A stretch of DNA of 64,000 bases from an uncultured Rikenellaceae bacterium (GTDB taxonomy: Bacteria; Bacteroidota; Bacteroidia; Bacteroidales; Rikenellaceae): NCBI GenBank assembly GCA_947038405.1, contig CAMQVY010000001.1:62001-126000 (forward strand), given 5' to 3'. The position numbers and the translations under genes were made by a program. Of the stretch, positions 46,097 to 55,122 are shown piece after piece. The notes beneath the pieces were generated by a model. It made no database searches. It was not told the DNA's origin and saw nothing but the letters and a program-made list of their open reading frames with translations. How positions within the stretch are numbered: the first letter of the stretch is position 1; the number at the start of each line of letters is the position of its first letter.

Positions 46097-46828
46097 ATGT
46101 ACTATTTTGCATCTGATATGCACTTTAAGTTTGGGGAGACCTCCAACAATAGAGCTACAGAACTCCAAGCCATTAAGTGGCTTAATATGGTTGCTAAAGA
46201 TGCAAAGGCGATATATCTTCTTGGGGATATATTTGATTTTTGGTTTGAATATAAGAGGGTTGTTCCCAAAGGCTTTGTTCGGATATTAGGTAAAATTGCC
46301 GAACTAACAGATAGTGGAATTGAGATACATATATTTGCTGGAAACCACGATATGTGGATGCTTGATTATTTTGAGAAAGAGTGTGGCATGATTATACATA
46401 GAGATGTGCAGATAATCACTCTACTAGGTAAAAAACTACTCCTAAGACACGGTGATGCAGTTGGGGTTAAATCATTACCATTAAAGTTAATGAACTCTTT
46501 TTTTCGTAGTAAAATTTTACATCAATGTTTCTCTTCTCTTGTTCATCCCAATCTAGCTCTTAAATTTGGGTGTTGGTGGTCTGGACATAACAGAGATTCT
46601 AAAAATATAAGTCACAAATTCAGAGGAGAGAATGAACCTCTTGTTCAATACTCAAAAAGAGTTCTTGAACAGCAAAAAATTGACTATTTTATTTTTGGTC
46701 ATATACATTGTGCAGAGGTATTACAACTAAATGAAGAGGCACAAGCCATTTTTTTAGGTGAATGGATTGAGAATCCAACATATGCCCGAATGGACAATGA
46801 CGGTATTAAACTACTTAAATTTCAATAA
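46097..46828 (+). CDS. lpxH: UDP-2,3-diacylglucosamine diphosphatase (LpxH-like)
   Basis: Hydrolyses UDP-2,3-diacylglucosamine to lipid X in lipid A synthesis at the inner membrane. The 243-aa calcineurin-like metallophosphoesterase shows the metal-ligand series: SDMHFKF (residues 5-11), [24 protein letters not shown] and a C-terminal GHIHCAE. It has aspartate-methionine-histidine in the first motif where the E. coli enzyme has DLH. Some Bacteroidota carry several homologues, so LpxH function is probable rather than proven. Its last base overlaps the thyA start. Confidence 0.87.
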   Translation: MYYFASDMHFKFGETSNNRATELQAIKWLNMVAKDAKAIYLLGDIFDFWFEYKRVVPKGFVRILGKIAELTDSGIEIHIFAGNHDMWMLDYFEKECGMIIHRDVQIITLLGKKLLLRHGDAVGVKSLPLKLMNSFFRSKILHQCFSSLVHPNLALKFGCWWSGHNRDSKNISHKFRGENEPLVQYSKRVLEQQKIDYFIFGHIHCAEVLQLNEEAQAIFLGEWIENPTYARMDNDGIKLLKFQ

Positions 46829-47622
46829 TGAAACAATATCTAGAGCTACTCGACAGAATAAAAAAAGAGGGGGCAATTAAAGAAGATAGAACCGGAACGG
46901 GAACAAAAAGTATATTTGGAGTTCAAATGCGCTTCGATCTTAATGACGGCTTCCCTATGCTCACAACAAAAAAACTCCACTTACGCTCTATTATACATGA
47001 GCTACTGTGGTTTCTAAAAGGAGATACTAACATCAAATATCTACAAGATAATAAAGTTAGCATCTGGAATGAATGGGCTGATGAGAATGGCAATTTAGGT
47101 CATGTTTATGGCTATCAGTGGCGTAGCTGGCCAACACCAAATGGGGGGCATATAGATCAAATATCTCAAGTTATAAACTCTATAATTAAGAATCCAGACT
47201 CTCGTCGTCACATTGTTAGTGCATGGAATGTTGCAGAGATAGAGGATATGGCTCTTCCTCCTTGTCACGCACTATTTCAATTCTATGTTGCAGATGGGAA
47301 ACTATCTTGTCAGCTATATCAACGAAGTGCAGATGTATTCTTAGGCGTACCTTTCAATATTGCATCATATGCACTTCTAACAATGATGGTTGCTCAGGTA
47401 ACAAATCTTAAATTAGGAGATTTTGTTCACACACTAGGAGATGCTCACCTATATCTTAACCATATGGATCAAGTGGAGGAGCAACTATCACGTACTCCTC
47501 GCACCTTACCAACAATGAGTATTAACCCAGATATAAAATCTATATTTGATTTCACATACGAGGATTTTTGTATTAAAGACTACAATCCAGATCCAACAAT
47601 TAAAGCTCCAATAGCAATATGA
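46828..47622 (+). CDS. thyA: Thymidylate synthase
   Basis: Converts dUMP to dTMP using methylenetetrahydrofolate. The 264-aa length is identical to E. coli ThyA. The catalytic cysteine lies in [12 protein letters not shown] (about residue 146), and the folate and dUMP sites RRHIVSAWN and [18 protein letters not shown] are intact. The start overlaps the lpxH stop by one base, and the stop overlaps the folA start by four, so lpxH-thyA-folA are translationally coupled. Confidence 0.98.
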   Translation: MKQYLELLDRIKKEGAIKEDRTGTGTKSIFGVQMRFDLNDGFPMLTTKKLHLRSIIHELLWFLKGDTNIKYLQDNKVSIWNEWADENGNLGHVYGYQWRSWPTPNGGHIDQISQVINSIIKNPDSRRHIVSAWNVAEIEDMALPPCHALFQFYVADGKLSCQLYQRSADVFLGVPFNIASYALLTMMVAQVTNLKLGDFVHTLGDAHLYLNHMDQVEEQLSRTPRTLPTMSINPDIKSIFDFTYEDFCIKDYNPDPTIKAPIAI

Positions 47623-48101
47623 TATCAATAATTGTAGCAATGGCTGAAGGAAATGTAATAGGGGGAGATAACTCTCTTTTATGGCATATTTCCGAAGACC
47701 TACGTTATTTCAAGGAAGTAACAATGGGACATCCAGTGATTATGGGTCGTAAGACTTATGAATCAATAGGTAGACCTCTCCCAAAGAGAAAAAATATCAT
47801 TATTAGTAGAGATACGAGTCTCAAAATAGATGGCTGTATAGTTGTAAACTCGTTAGAGAGTGCACTAGAGTCATCTAGTGATGACGAAAATCCATTTATA
47901 ATTGGTGGTGGCGAGATATACAGATCTGCGATAAATCTAGTAGATAGGCTATATGTAACAAAAGTGATGCACACTTATGATGGAGATACTTATTTCCCTG
48001 AAATAGACTGTGTGAAATGGAGTCGTATATCGGCTGAGTTTCATGCAAAAGGAGAGAAGTTTCAGCACCCATTTATGTTTGAAATATACGAAAAAATATA
48101 G
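47619..48101 (+). CDS. folA: Dihydrofolate reductase
   Basis: Regenerates tetrahydrofolate from the dihydrofolate made by ThyA. The 160-aa protein has the N-terminal [27 protein letters not shown], with the active-site acid in HISEDLRYF, then [19 protein letters not shown] and the NADPH-binding IIGGGEIY. It overlaps thyA by 4 nt, the classic thyA-folA pair. A hairpin at 48105-48128 follows the stop codon. Confidence 0.97.
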   Translation: MISIIVAMAEGNVIGGDNSLLWHISEDLRYFKEVTMGHPVIMGRKTYESIGRPLPKRKNIIISRDTSLKIDGCIVVNSLESALESSSDDENPFIIGGGEIYRSAINLVDRLYVTKVMHTYDGDTYFPEIDCVKWSRISAEFHAKGEKFQHPFMFEIYEKI

Positions 48102-48104
48102 ATT

Positions 48105-48128
48105 ATTCCCCTGCGATTGCAGGGGAAT
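48105..48128. terminator. Small hairpin terminator between folA and the U32 gene
   Basis: Stem ATTCCCCTGC/GCAGGGGAAT (10 bp) with loop GATT. The minus-strand core CCTGCAATCGCAGG recalls the CTGC-AATCAC-GCAG hairpin of the family 2 elements. No long T-run follows. Confidence 0.55.
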
Positions 48129-48136
48129 AGCTTATA

Positions 48137-49378
48137 CTAAGCGTCAACTATTTTATATAATTTATCTCCTCTCCTAACGGGCTCTGGAGTCAAAAGAGAA
48201 CAACATTGACCCTGAACAGCCTCAGTTGTTGGCTTCTCATCAACAAAAACACCCTCCATTGTAAACTCTACAACACCAGTTGTCTCACCAAGGATAACAA
48301 CAGAACTATCATTCTCTAATGGAGATGCTTCAATTTGAATCTCCGCAACACCAATTTTCTTAAAATAGTTAGTGACTTTACCCACATACACTTTCTTTTT
48401 TGTAGCCGAAGATCCGTATTGAGTACTTAACTCTGCGGTTGGAGATCCACAATAGTAACCTCCCCAAAAGCCACGATTAAACACCTCAGAAAGGCGTTCA
48501 GTCAATGTCTGACTAAACTCTAAGTTGTATGTACCAGACTCTATCGCAAGGAGTGCTTCATTATAGCACTCAACCACGCGCTTCACATACTCCCCAGAGC
48601 GTGCTCGCCCCTCAATCTTGAGAACTCGAACCCCTGCATCAATAAATTTATCAAGAAATTCTATGGTGCATAAATCTTTAGGTGATAATAGATATCCACC
48701 CTGTGTATGCAAAACCTCTCCAGTATCTTTATCTCTTAGCTCGTAATCTCTACGACATATCTGTCGACAAGCACCTCTATTTGCAGAGCAATTTGTCTCA
48801 TGTAGACTCAAATAGCACTTCCCTGAAACAGCCATGCACAATGCACCATGAGCAAACATCTCAATCTTTACTAGGTCACCGTTGGGACCAGTGATTTGCT
48901 CTTGAACTATTGTATTTTGTATCTTCTCAATCTGTTGGAGTGTTAGCTCTCTAGCCAAAACAACAACATCTGCATATTGAGAGTAAAATCTTAATGTTTC
49001 ACTATTAGAGACATTCAACTGTGTTGATATATGAACTTCAACCCCTTGACTACGAGCGTATAATATAGCTGCTTGGTCGGATGCAATGATTGCAGTAATC
49101 CCCTCACTCTTAGCTCTATCAATAACACTTCGCATTGTCTCAATCTCTTCATCATAGAGAACCGTATTTACAGTTAGATATGTCTTAATGCCACCATTTT
49201 TAGCAATCTCAACTATGTTAGATAGGTCCTCAAGTGTAAAGTTTGCCGATGAACGTGCCCTCATATTGAGCTTTTCAACACCAAAATAGACAGAATCAGC
49301 TCCCGCATTAATTGCTGCCATCAATGACTCATAAGAGCCTACTGGTGCCATAATCTCTATATCTTCTCTTTTTATCAT
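48137..49378 (-). CDS. U32 family protein (TrhP/RlhA-type RNA hydroxylation enzyme)
   Basis: A 413-aa 'peptidase U32' protein; family members once called collagenases are now known in E. coli to be needed for prephenate-dependent C-hydroxylation of RNA (TrhP for tRNA U34, RlhA for 23S rRNA). It has the N-terminal EIMAPVGSYESLMAAINAGADSVYFG-type barrel start. The cysteine-rich cluster region spans AHGALCMAVSGKCYLSLHETNCSANRGACRQIC. Length and end (PVRRGDKLYK) fit the TrhP/YegQ branch better than the longer RlhA. The exact RNA target is not settled. Confidence 0.82.
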   Translation of the reverse strand: MIKREDIEIMAPVGSYESLMAAINAGADSVYFGVEKLNMRARSSANFTLEDLSNIVEIAKNGGIKTYLTVNTVLYDEEIETMRSVIDRAKSEGITAIIASDQAAILYARSQGVEVHISTQLNVSNSETLRFYSQYADVVVLARELTLQQIEKIQNTIVQEQITGPNGDLVKIEMFAHGALCMAVSGKCYLSLHETNCSANRGACRQICRRDYELRDKDTGEVLHTQGGYLLSPKDLCTIEFLDKFIDAGVRVLKIEGRARSGEYVKRVVECYNEALLAIESGTYNLEFSQTLTERLSEVFNRGFWGGYYCGSPTAELSTQYGSSATKKKVYVGKVTNYFKKIGVAEIQIEASPLENDSSVVILGETTGVVEFTMEGVFVDEKPTTEAVQGQCCSLLTPEPVRRGDKLYKIVDA

Positions 49379-49413
49379 TTTTTCGTTTTTCTTCGTGTGT
49401 ATAATTTAAAACA

Positions 49414-49455
49414 AATGCCCTACTATGGCAACTCTGAGTGGTCGTGAAGAGCAAT
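49414..49455 (-). repeat. Family 2 double-hairpin element, copy E (3' of the prenyl synthase)
   Basis: The reverse complement reads CTTCACGACCACTCAGAGTTGCC-ATAGTA-GGGC. This is the same order as copies A-C: degraded CACTGC hairpin, then GCC(C)/GGGC hairpin. It ends 2 nt before the prenyl synthase stop codon. Confidence 0.45.
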
Positions 49456-49456
49456 A

Positions 49457-50431
49457 TTAATTATTTCTATCTAATAGACTATACACTAACTGTTTTAGTG
49501 GCTCTATCTTCTCTACTGAAAGATCTAGTTCTGATAGAATCTCTAATGCAACATTAAGGTGCTTCTCAATTCTCGTCTTTGCTATGTCCGCAACTTTAAG
49601 AGTATTATATATCTCTTTTACTCGTGCAATTTTAATATCTGGAGCAAGAGAATCACTATGTAATAGCGACATAAGTTCCTCTCGAACTACTGAATCAGCT
49701 TCAATAGAGGCTATAATTGACAAAAATGTCTTTTTACCCTCAAGTATATCTCCACCTATACTCTTACCTAACAACTCTCGGCTACCAAATGTATCAAGAT
49801 AGTCGTCTTGAATCTGAAATGCTAAGCCCAATTCAAGTGCATATCTATATATTATATCACCCTCTTGCACAGTTGCACCCCCTAAAACAGCACCTATTTG
49901 AGCAGATCCAGCGATCAAAACAGAAGTCTTCAACCTAATCATCTCAAGATACTCCTCAAGCGAAACAGTTTGAGTTGACTCAAAATCCATATCATATTGC
50001 TGCCCCTCACAAACCTCAATTGCCATCTTATTAAAGATCTCAAGAACTCTTGGTAAATAGAGAGTATCTACCCTGCTCAACAGTGAATAAGCGTATATAA
50101 CCATTGCATCACCCGACAATATAGAGGTGCTATTTCCCCACTTAACATGGACAGTATCTTTTCCACGTCTAATTTTAGCATTATCCATAATGTCATCATG
50201 CAGAAGTGTAAAGTTATGAAAAACCTCTACTGCCGCCGCCGCATTAAGCTCGTGTTCCATGGTCGGATTAAAGATGGATTGAGTCATGAGTAAAATCAGT
50301 GGACGCAATCTCTTACCACCACCCTCTAGCGTGTACTCAATTGGCTCATATAGCCCTCTAGGCTGTGCTGGAAATGGTAATTTTGAGATAAAATCTTCTA
50401 TTAATATGCTTAATTCTTCTCTATTTTTCAT
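49457..50431 (-). CDS. Short-chain trans-prenyl diphosphate synthase (FPP/GGPP type)
   Basis: A 324-aa prenyl synthase with first aspartate motif DDIMD (in LLHDDIMDNA) and second DDYLD (in QIQDDYLDTFG). Its GGGKRLRPLI block is near residue 35. The fifth residue before the first motif is phenylalanine (F-T-L-L-H-D-D), which in this family caps the product pocket and gives C15-C20 products. The frame is open 37 codons further upstream, but ATG at 50429-50431 (MKNREELSILIEDFI) gives normal length and leaves a -7 box 17 nt before it. The product would feed UPP and menaquinone pathways. Confidence 0.88.
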   Translation of the reverse strand: MKNREELSILIEDFISKLPFPAQPRGLYEPIEYTLEGGGKRLRPLILLMTQSIFNPTMEHELNAAAAVEVFHNFTLLHDDIMDNAKIRRGKDTVHVKWGNSTSILSGDAMVIYAYSLLSRVDTLYLPRVLEIFNKMAIEVCEGQQYDMDFESTQTVSLEEYLEMIRLKTSVLIAGSAQIGAVLGGATVQEGDIIYRYALELGLAFQIQDDYLDTFGSRELLGKSIGGDILEGKKTFLSIIASIEADSVVREELMSLLHSDSLAPDIKIARVKEIYNTLKVADIAKTRIEKHLNVALEILSELDLSVEKIEPLKQLVYSLLDRNN

Positions 50432-50448
50432 ATTGTCATACTTTTTTG

Positions 50449-50456
50449 CAAAGATA
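50449..50456 (-). promoter_or_regulatory. Bacteroidota-type -7 box upstream of the short-chain prenyl synthase
   Basis: Minus strand TATCTTTG, 17 nt before the chosen ATG. It supports that start, since the longer reading frame would begin upstream of the promoter box. Confidence 0.5.
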
Positions 50457-50569
50457 AGAGATCGTGGCGGAAATTGAGTACTGTTTCTAAATAATTTTTC
50501 TATTTTCATAAAACTACACCACAGTAATGACACAGTATACATAGTTGTTTCTTCAAACTAAAATTAAAT

Positions 50570-50600
50570 TTGTATATATATAAATAAATATGTAAATTTG
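50570..50600 (+). promoter_or_regulatory. Bacteroidota promoter for the ROK kinase-hydF operon
   Basis: TTG (50570-50572), N20, TAAATTTG (50593-50600). It ends 31 nt before the ATG at 50632. Confidence 0.75.
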
Positions 50601-50631
50601 ACACTCTTGAAACTATAAAACAAAACTTGAA

Positions 50632-51591
50632 ATGAAAAAACTAGCAATTGGTATCGATATTGGTGGCACAAACACAGTATTCGGACTAGTAGATAATGAA
50701 GGTAATATGCACGGCGAGGCATCTATTTCAACAAAAAAATATTTAGATGTAGAACAATATATTGAAGAACTTTACATAGGGATTCAATCATTAATCAAGC
50801 ACTTAGATTTTGAGTGTGAGTTAGTCGGTGTTGGTATTGGTGGACCTAATGCAAACTACTATCGTGGAACGATTGAAAATGCAGCAAACCTACAGTGGAA
50901 AGGTATTATACCTATCGTTGAAATGATGAAACGATACTTCACAAACGTACCTGTAATTGTAACAAATGATGCAAATGCAGCAGCTATCGGAGAGATGGTT
51001 TATGGAGGAGCAAAGGGTATGAAAAACTTTATCGTCGTAACATTAGGAACTGGTCTTGGAAGCGGTTTTGTCGCAAACGGAGAGTTGATATATGGTAACG
51101 ATGGTTTTGCAGGTGAACTTGGACACGTTATCGTAAACCGTACGGGTCGTGTTTGTGGTTGCGGTAGAAAAGGGTGTCTTGAGACATACGTATCTGCAAC
51201 AGGAATTAAACGTACTGTATTCAAACTTCTTGCTGACCACCTAGAAAACAGCGAATTTAGAAGTATTAGCTATAATGATTTGACGGCTGAAATGATTACT
51301 AAAGCTGCTCTAAATGGTGATCCACTAGCTATTGAAGCGTATGAATATACAGGAATGCTATTAGGTCAAGCTCTTGCTGATGCGGTAACAATCACATCTC
51401 CTGAAGCAATATTCCTTTTTGGAGGGTTAGCAAAAGCTGGAAAATACCTATTTGAACCAACAAAGAAGTATATGGAGATGCATATGCTCTCTAATTTTAG
51501 AAATCAAGTTAAACTCCTACCATCGGGTATTGATGGTAAGAATGCTGCAATACTTGGAGCGTCAGCCCTTGTGTGGCAAGAACAGGAGTAG
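50632..51591 (+). CDS. ROK-family sugar kinase (probable glucokinase)
   Basis: A 319-aa cytoplasmic kinase, most likely forming glucose-6-phosphate from glucose released by the glycan and glycogen enzymes. It has the ATP-binding DIGGTNT at residues 9-15, NDANAAAIGE with the catalytic aspartate near residue 106, GLGSGF, and GELGHVIV. The ROK zinc motif CGCGRKGCLE is near residue 180. No N-terminal helix-turn-helix, so it is an enzyme, not a NagC/XylR-type repressor. hydF starts at the base after its stop codon. Confidence 0.9.
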   Translation: MKKLAIGIDIGGTNTVFGLVDNEGNMHGEASISTKKYLDVEQYIEELYIGIQSLIKHLDFECELVGVGIGGPNANYYRGTIENAANLQWKGIIPIVEMMKRYFTNVPVIVTNDANAAAIGEMVYGGAKGMKNFIVVTLGTGLGSGFVANGELIYGNDGFAGELGHVIVNRTGRVCGCGRKGCLETYVSATGIKRTVFKLLADHLENSEFRSISYNDLTAEMITKAALNGDPLAIEAYEYTGMLLGQALADAVTITSPEAIFLFGGLAKAGKYLFEPTKKYMEMHMLSNFRNQVKLLPSGIDGKNAAILGASALVWQEQE

Positions 51592-52761
51592 ATGCAACGC
51601 ATAGACAATAACAATAAACGCATCTCACAACCAACAGGTCGTGAGATGCGTTCTCATATAGGAATATATGGCGGGTGTAATGTAGGAAAAAGTTCTCTTA
51701 TTAATCTTATTACAGGTGCAAAAACAGCTATTGTATCTCCACACAAGGGAACAACAACAGATATTGTACGGAAATCATATGAGATAATTGATTTTGCGCC
51801 CGTTGTATTTTTAGATACAGCAGGAATTGACGATGATACAGATTTAAAAGACGAAAGAATACGCATAACTATTGAGAGTCTCAGTCAAGTTGACATGGCA
51901 ATACTTCTATTCAAAGAGTGGGGCAGGGCAGAAGATGAATTAATCGTGAGATTTAAAGAACTATCCCTCCCTTATATTGTTGTTCAAAACATATGGGAAG
52001 CATCACAGATTACTATTGACTCCCACTCGATGGCAACATTAAATATAAATTGTGCTCAACCTTCAGAAGTAGATAAAATTATAGATCTAATAAAAGTAAC
52101 ACTTCCTGAGAGATCATACAAAACACCTAAAATGTTTGGAGATAGGGTGGCAATTGGGGATAAAGTAATTCTAGTTTGCCCGATTGACTCTGAAGCACCT
52201 GCTGGAAGATTGATACTTCCTCAAGTACAAGCTATTCGTGAATTATTAGATATTGGAGCTATGGCAACGGTTGTTCAATTAGAGCAACTTGAGATGGCAA
52301 TTAAAGTGACAAGCCCTAAGTTAGTTGTTGTTGATAGTCAAATTATTGCCAAAGCAAAAGCGATTGTTCCCAACACTATAACTCTCACATCGTTTAGCAT
52401 ATTACTAGCTGCCTCTAAGGGTGATATTGACTTGTATAAGAGTGGACTATCTGCTGTTGATAAGTTAAAATCAGGAGATCTCGTATTAATTGCAGAGAGT
52501 TGTACTCATCAAGTTAGCTGCGAAGATATAGGACGAGTTAAAATACCCAAATGGCTACGAAAATATACTAATGCAGATCTGAAATTTGATATTATATCGG
52601 GTAGAACACCTCTACCTAATGATATAGAAAAATATGCTCTTATAGTTCAATGCGGAGGGTGTATGGTTACACGAAGTGAACTAAATAGCAGATTGAGAAG
52701 TGCTAAAGAGCATAATGTACCTATAGTAAATTTCGGAATGCTGATTCAAAAAATAGTCTGA
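51592..52761 (+). CDS. hydF: [FeFe]-hydrogenase maturation GTPase HydF
   Basis: Scaffold on which the 2Fe subcluster of [FeFe]-hydrogenase is assembled before transfer to HydA. The 389-aa protein has an N-terminal G domain with GGCNVGKS (27-34) and DTAGIDDD, a dimerisation domain and a C-terminal cluster domain. The family motif CxH-x46-HCxxC reads C304-T-H306 ... Q353-C354-GG-C357, so spacing and cysteines are kept but the second histidine is glutamine. hydE, hydG and hydA are not in the window. Directly abuts the ROK kinase gene. Indicates a hydrogen-forming fermentative metabolism. Confidence 0.93.
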   Translation: MQRIDNNNKRISQPTGREMRSHIGIYGGCNVGKSSLINLITGAKTAIVSPHKGTTTDIVRKSYEIIDFAPVVFLDTAGIDDDTDLKDERIRITIESLSQVDMAILLFKEWGRAEDELIVRFKELSLPYIVVQNIWEASQITIDSHSMATLNINCAQPSEVDKIIDLIKVTLPERSYKTPKMFGDRVAIGDKVILVCPIDSEAPAGRLILPQVQAIRELLDIGAMATVVQLEQLEMAIKVTSPKLVVVDSQIIAKAKAIVPNTITLTSFSILLAASKGDIDLYKSGLSAVDKLKSGDLVLIAESCTHQVSCEDIGRVKIPKWLRKYTNADLKFDIISGRTPLPNDIEKYALIVQCGGCMVTRSELNSRLRSAKEHNVPIVNFGMLIQKIV

Positions 52762-52889
52762 TAATATATCTGCAAATAGTACACACGCAAACTATACATG
52801 ACCTAATCGAAAACATTACGATTATCCTCGAGAATAGAAGTTCATCAGAACTTATATATGATTATAATAATAACAAAAAATAATTTAAA

Positions 52890-55025
52890 ATGAAAAAATT
52901 AACTCTATTAATCGCAACTCTTCTACTGATCGCTCCAAGAGTGTCAGCAGACGAAGGAATGTGGCTATTACCAATGCTTGAAAAGCTAAATATCAAAGAT
53001 ATGAAGTCTAAAGGACTCAAGCTCTCAGCAAAGGATATCTACGACATCAACAATAACTCTCTAAAAGATGCTATTGTGATATTTGGTGGTGGTTGTACTG
53101 GTGAGGTTGTTTCATCTGAAGGCTTACTCCTTACGAACCATCACTGCGGATTCGGATCAATTCAGAAACTTAGTAGTGTAACTCATGACTACTTAAAAAA
53201 TGGGTTTTGGGCAATGAACAACCAAGAAGAGCTCCCAGTAGATGGTCTTTCTGTGAAATTCATTAGACATATCGAAGATGTAACAGAGACTGCTCTTTCT
53301 GGCGTACTAGACTCTGACGATGAGAAGACTAGAAATGAGAAAGCAAATAAAAACATCAAAAATATCCAAGCTGAGTATGAGAAAAACAACCAAGGTAAAA
53401 TCGTTTTTATTCGTAGTTTCTTTGGAGGGAACCAATTCTATCTATTCCTAATTGATGAGTACAAAGATATTCGTCTAGTGGGAACACCTCCATCTGCTAT
53501 TGGCAAGTTTGGTGGTGACACAGACAATTGGATGTGGCCTCGTCACACTGGAGACTTCTCTGTTTTTCGTATCTACTCAGATAAAGAGGGTCGCCCAGTT
53601 GAGTACTCAAAAGACAATGTTCCATACCAATCACCAACACATCTAAAAGTATCAACGAAAAAGATTAAAGAGGGTGATTTTTCAATGATTATGGGATTCC
53701 CTGGCTCAACAAAGAGGTATATGACATCTTATGAAATAGATAAAACTCTTACACAAGAGAATCCTATTAGAATATTTATTAGAGGAGAGCGTCAAGATAT
53801 TTTGAAGAAAGATATGGTTGCTTCAGATAGAGTTAGAATCCAATACGCATCTAAATACGCAGGATCTTCTAACTACTGGAAAAACTCTATTGGAATGAGT
53901 CGTGGTTTGAAAAAGCTTAACGTAAAAGCGAAAAAAGAGGCTATTGAAGCTAACTTTACTGAGTGGGCTGAAGCTAATGAGAGTAACGCTAAGTACAAAA
54001 CAGCACTCCCACTTATTGAAGAGTCTGTAAAAGGTAGCACAAAGAGTGATAGAGTAGCTCAATATATTAGTGAAGCTCTATTAAGAAGCGTTGAGATTAT
54101 TCAAGTTGCAGGAATTGCAAAAAACCTTGAGAAAAAAGAGGTGACACCAGAAGAGATTGAAAAGACTAAATCTGCAGTAGCTGGATTCTATAAAGATTAT
54201 AATGAGGATACAGATCGCAAGGTTGCAAAAGCGATGTTTAAGATAATCTTAGACTCTTTAAATATTGATGAACAACCATCGTTTATTCAAGAGCAAATCG
54301 CAGTAAAATTCAGCGGTAACGTAGATAAATATGTAGACTTCCTATACGACAACTCTATATTTGCTAATGAAGCCAAATTTAATGCCTTTATAGCTAAAGG
54401 AGATTTAACAACTATTACATCTGATCCTGCGGTTATCGCTCGTGAAGATACATATAAAAAACATAGACACTACTCAGATATAAGCTCTAAATATAGATCT
54501 AAATTTGCAGAGGGTCATAGACTTTTTGTTGATGGTGTTATCAAAATGGATGGTGATAGTAAAGTTCACTACCCTGATGCAAACTTCACTCTTCGCTTGA
54601 CTTACGGTAATGTACTTCCATACAACCCTGCGGATGCTGTAACATACAACTACTTCACAACACTTTCAGGTATTATTGCCAAGGAGGATAAATCTAATCC
54701 AGTAGATTTTACTGTACCTGACAAACTGAAAAAATTATACTATGCTAAAGACTTTGGAGAGTACGCTGAAAATGGAGATATTAGAGTTGGATTTATATCT
54801 AACAACGATATTACTGGAGGAAACTCAGGTAGTCCCGTTTTGAATGGTAAAGGAGAGTTAATTGGTCTTGTATTTGATGGAAACTGGGAGGCTATGAGTG
54901 GCGACATCGCTTTTGAACCTGAATTACAACGATCAATTAGTGTTGATGTTAGATATGTACTATTTATAATCGAAAAGTACGGTAATGCTAAATGGTTGAT
55001 AGACGAAATGACAATCGTTAAATAG
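52890..55025 (+). CDS. dpp7: S46 dipeptidyl-peptidase, DPP7-like
   Basis: Exported serine exopeptidase that removes dipeptides from the N-terminus of peptides in the periplasm, feeding peptide-fermenting growth. In 711 aa it has a signal peptide (MKKLTLLIATLLLIAPRVSA). The catalytic triad is H85 (TNHHCGFGS), D222 (HTGDFSVFR) and S646 (GGNSGSPV). The residue 18 after the serine is G664, matching the glycine of Porphyromonas DPP7 rather than the arginine of DPP11. A preference for hydrophobic P1 residues is therefore expected over Asp/Glu. Followed by a 22-bp terminator. Confidence 0.94.
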   Translation: MKKLTLLIATLLLIAPRVSADEGMWLLPMLEKLNIKDMKSKGLKLSAKDIYDINNNSLKDAIVIFGGGCTGEVVSSEGLLLTNHHCGFGSIQKLSSVTHDYLKNGFWAMNNQEELPVDGLSVKFIRHIEDVTETALSGVLDSDDEKTRNEKANKNIKNIQAEYEKNNQGKIVFIRSFFGGNQFYLFLIDEYKDIRLVGTPPSAIGKFGGDTDNWMWPRHTGDFSVFRIYSDKEGRPVEYSKDNVPYQSPTHLKVSTKKIKEGDFSMIMGFPGSTKRYMTSYEIDKTLTQENPIRIFIRGERQDILKKDMVASDRVRIQYASKYAGSSNYWKNSIGMSRGLKKLNVKAKKEAIEANFTEWAEANESNAKYKTALPLIEESVKGSTKSDRVAQYISEALLRSVEIIQVAGIAKNLEKKEVTPEEIEKTKSAVAGFYKDYNEDTDRKVAKAMFKIILDSLNIDEQPSFIQEQIAVKFSGNVDKYVDFLYDNSIFANEAKFNAFIAKGDLTTITSDPAVIAREDTYKKHRHYSDISSKYRSKFAEGHRLFVDGVIKMDGDSKVHYPDANFTLRLTYGNVLPYNPADAVTYNYFTTLSGIIAKEDKSNPVDFTVPDKLKKLYYAKDFGEYAENGDIRVGFISNNDITGGNSGSPVLNGKGELIGLVFDGNWEAMSGDIAFEPELQRSISVDVRYVLFIIEKYGNAKWLIDEMTIVK

Positions 55026-55044
55026 TCAACTACACAAATATACA

Positions 55045-55105
55045 TTTACAAAAAAAGATTAAAGTGTTTGCCGATATGGCTCTCACTTTAATCTTTTTTT
55101 GTAAA
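55045..55105. terminator. Bidirectional hairpin terminator behind dpp7
   Basis: 22-bp stem (arms contain AAAGATTAAAGTG and CACTTTAATCTTT) with a 17-nt loop and A7/T7 runs inside the arms. It lies between dpp7 and the convergent lipid kinase gene. Confidence 0.8.
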
Positions 55106-55122
55106 TATATCTTAATCTCCTT

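Noticed and set aside
48105-48128. Counting the folA hairpin as a family 2 element
   Set aside because: The CCTGCAATCGCAGG core is similar, but the second GCCC/GGGC hairpin is absent, so it is listed only as a terminator.
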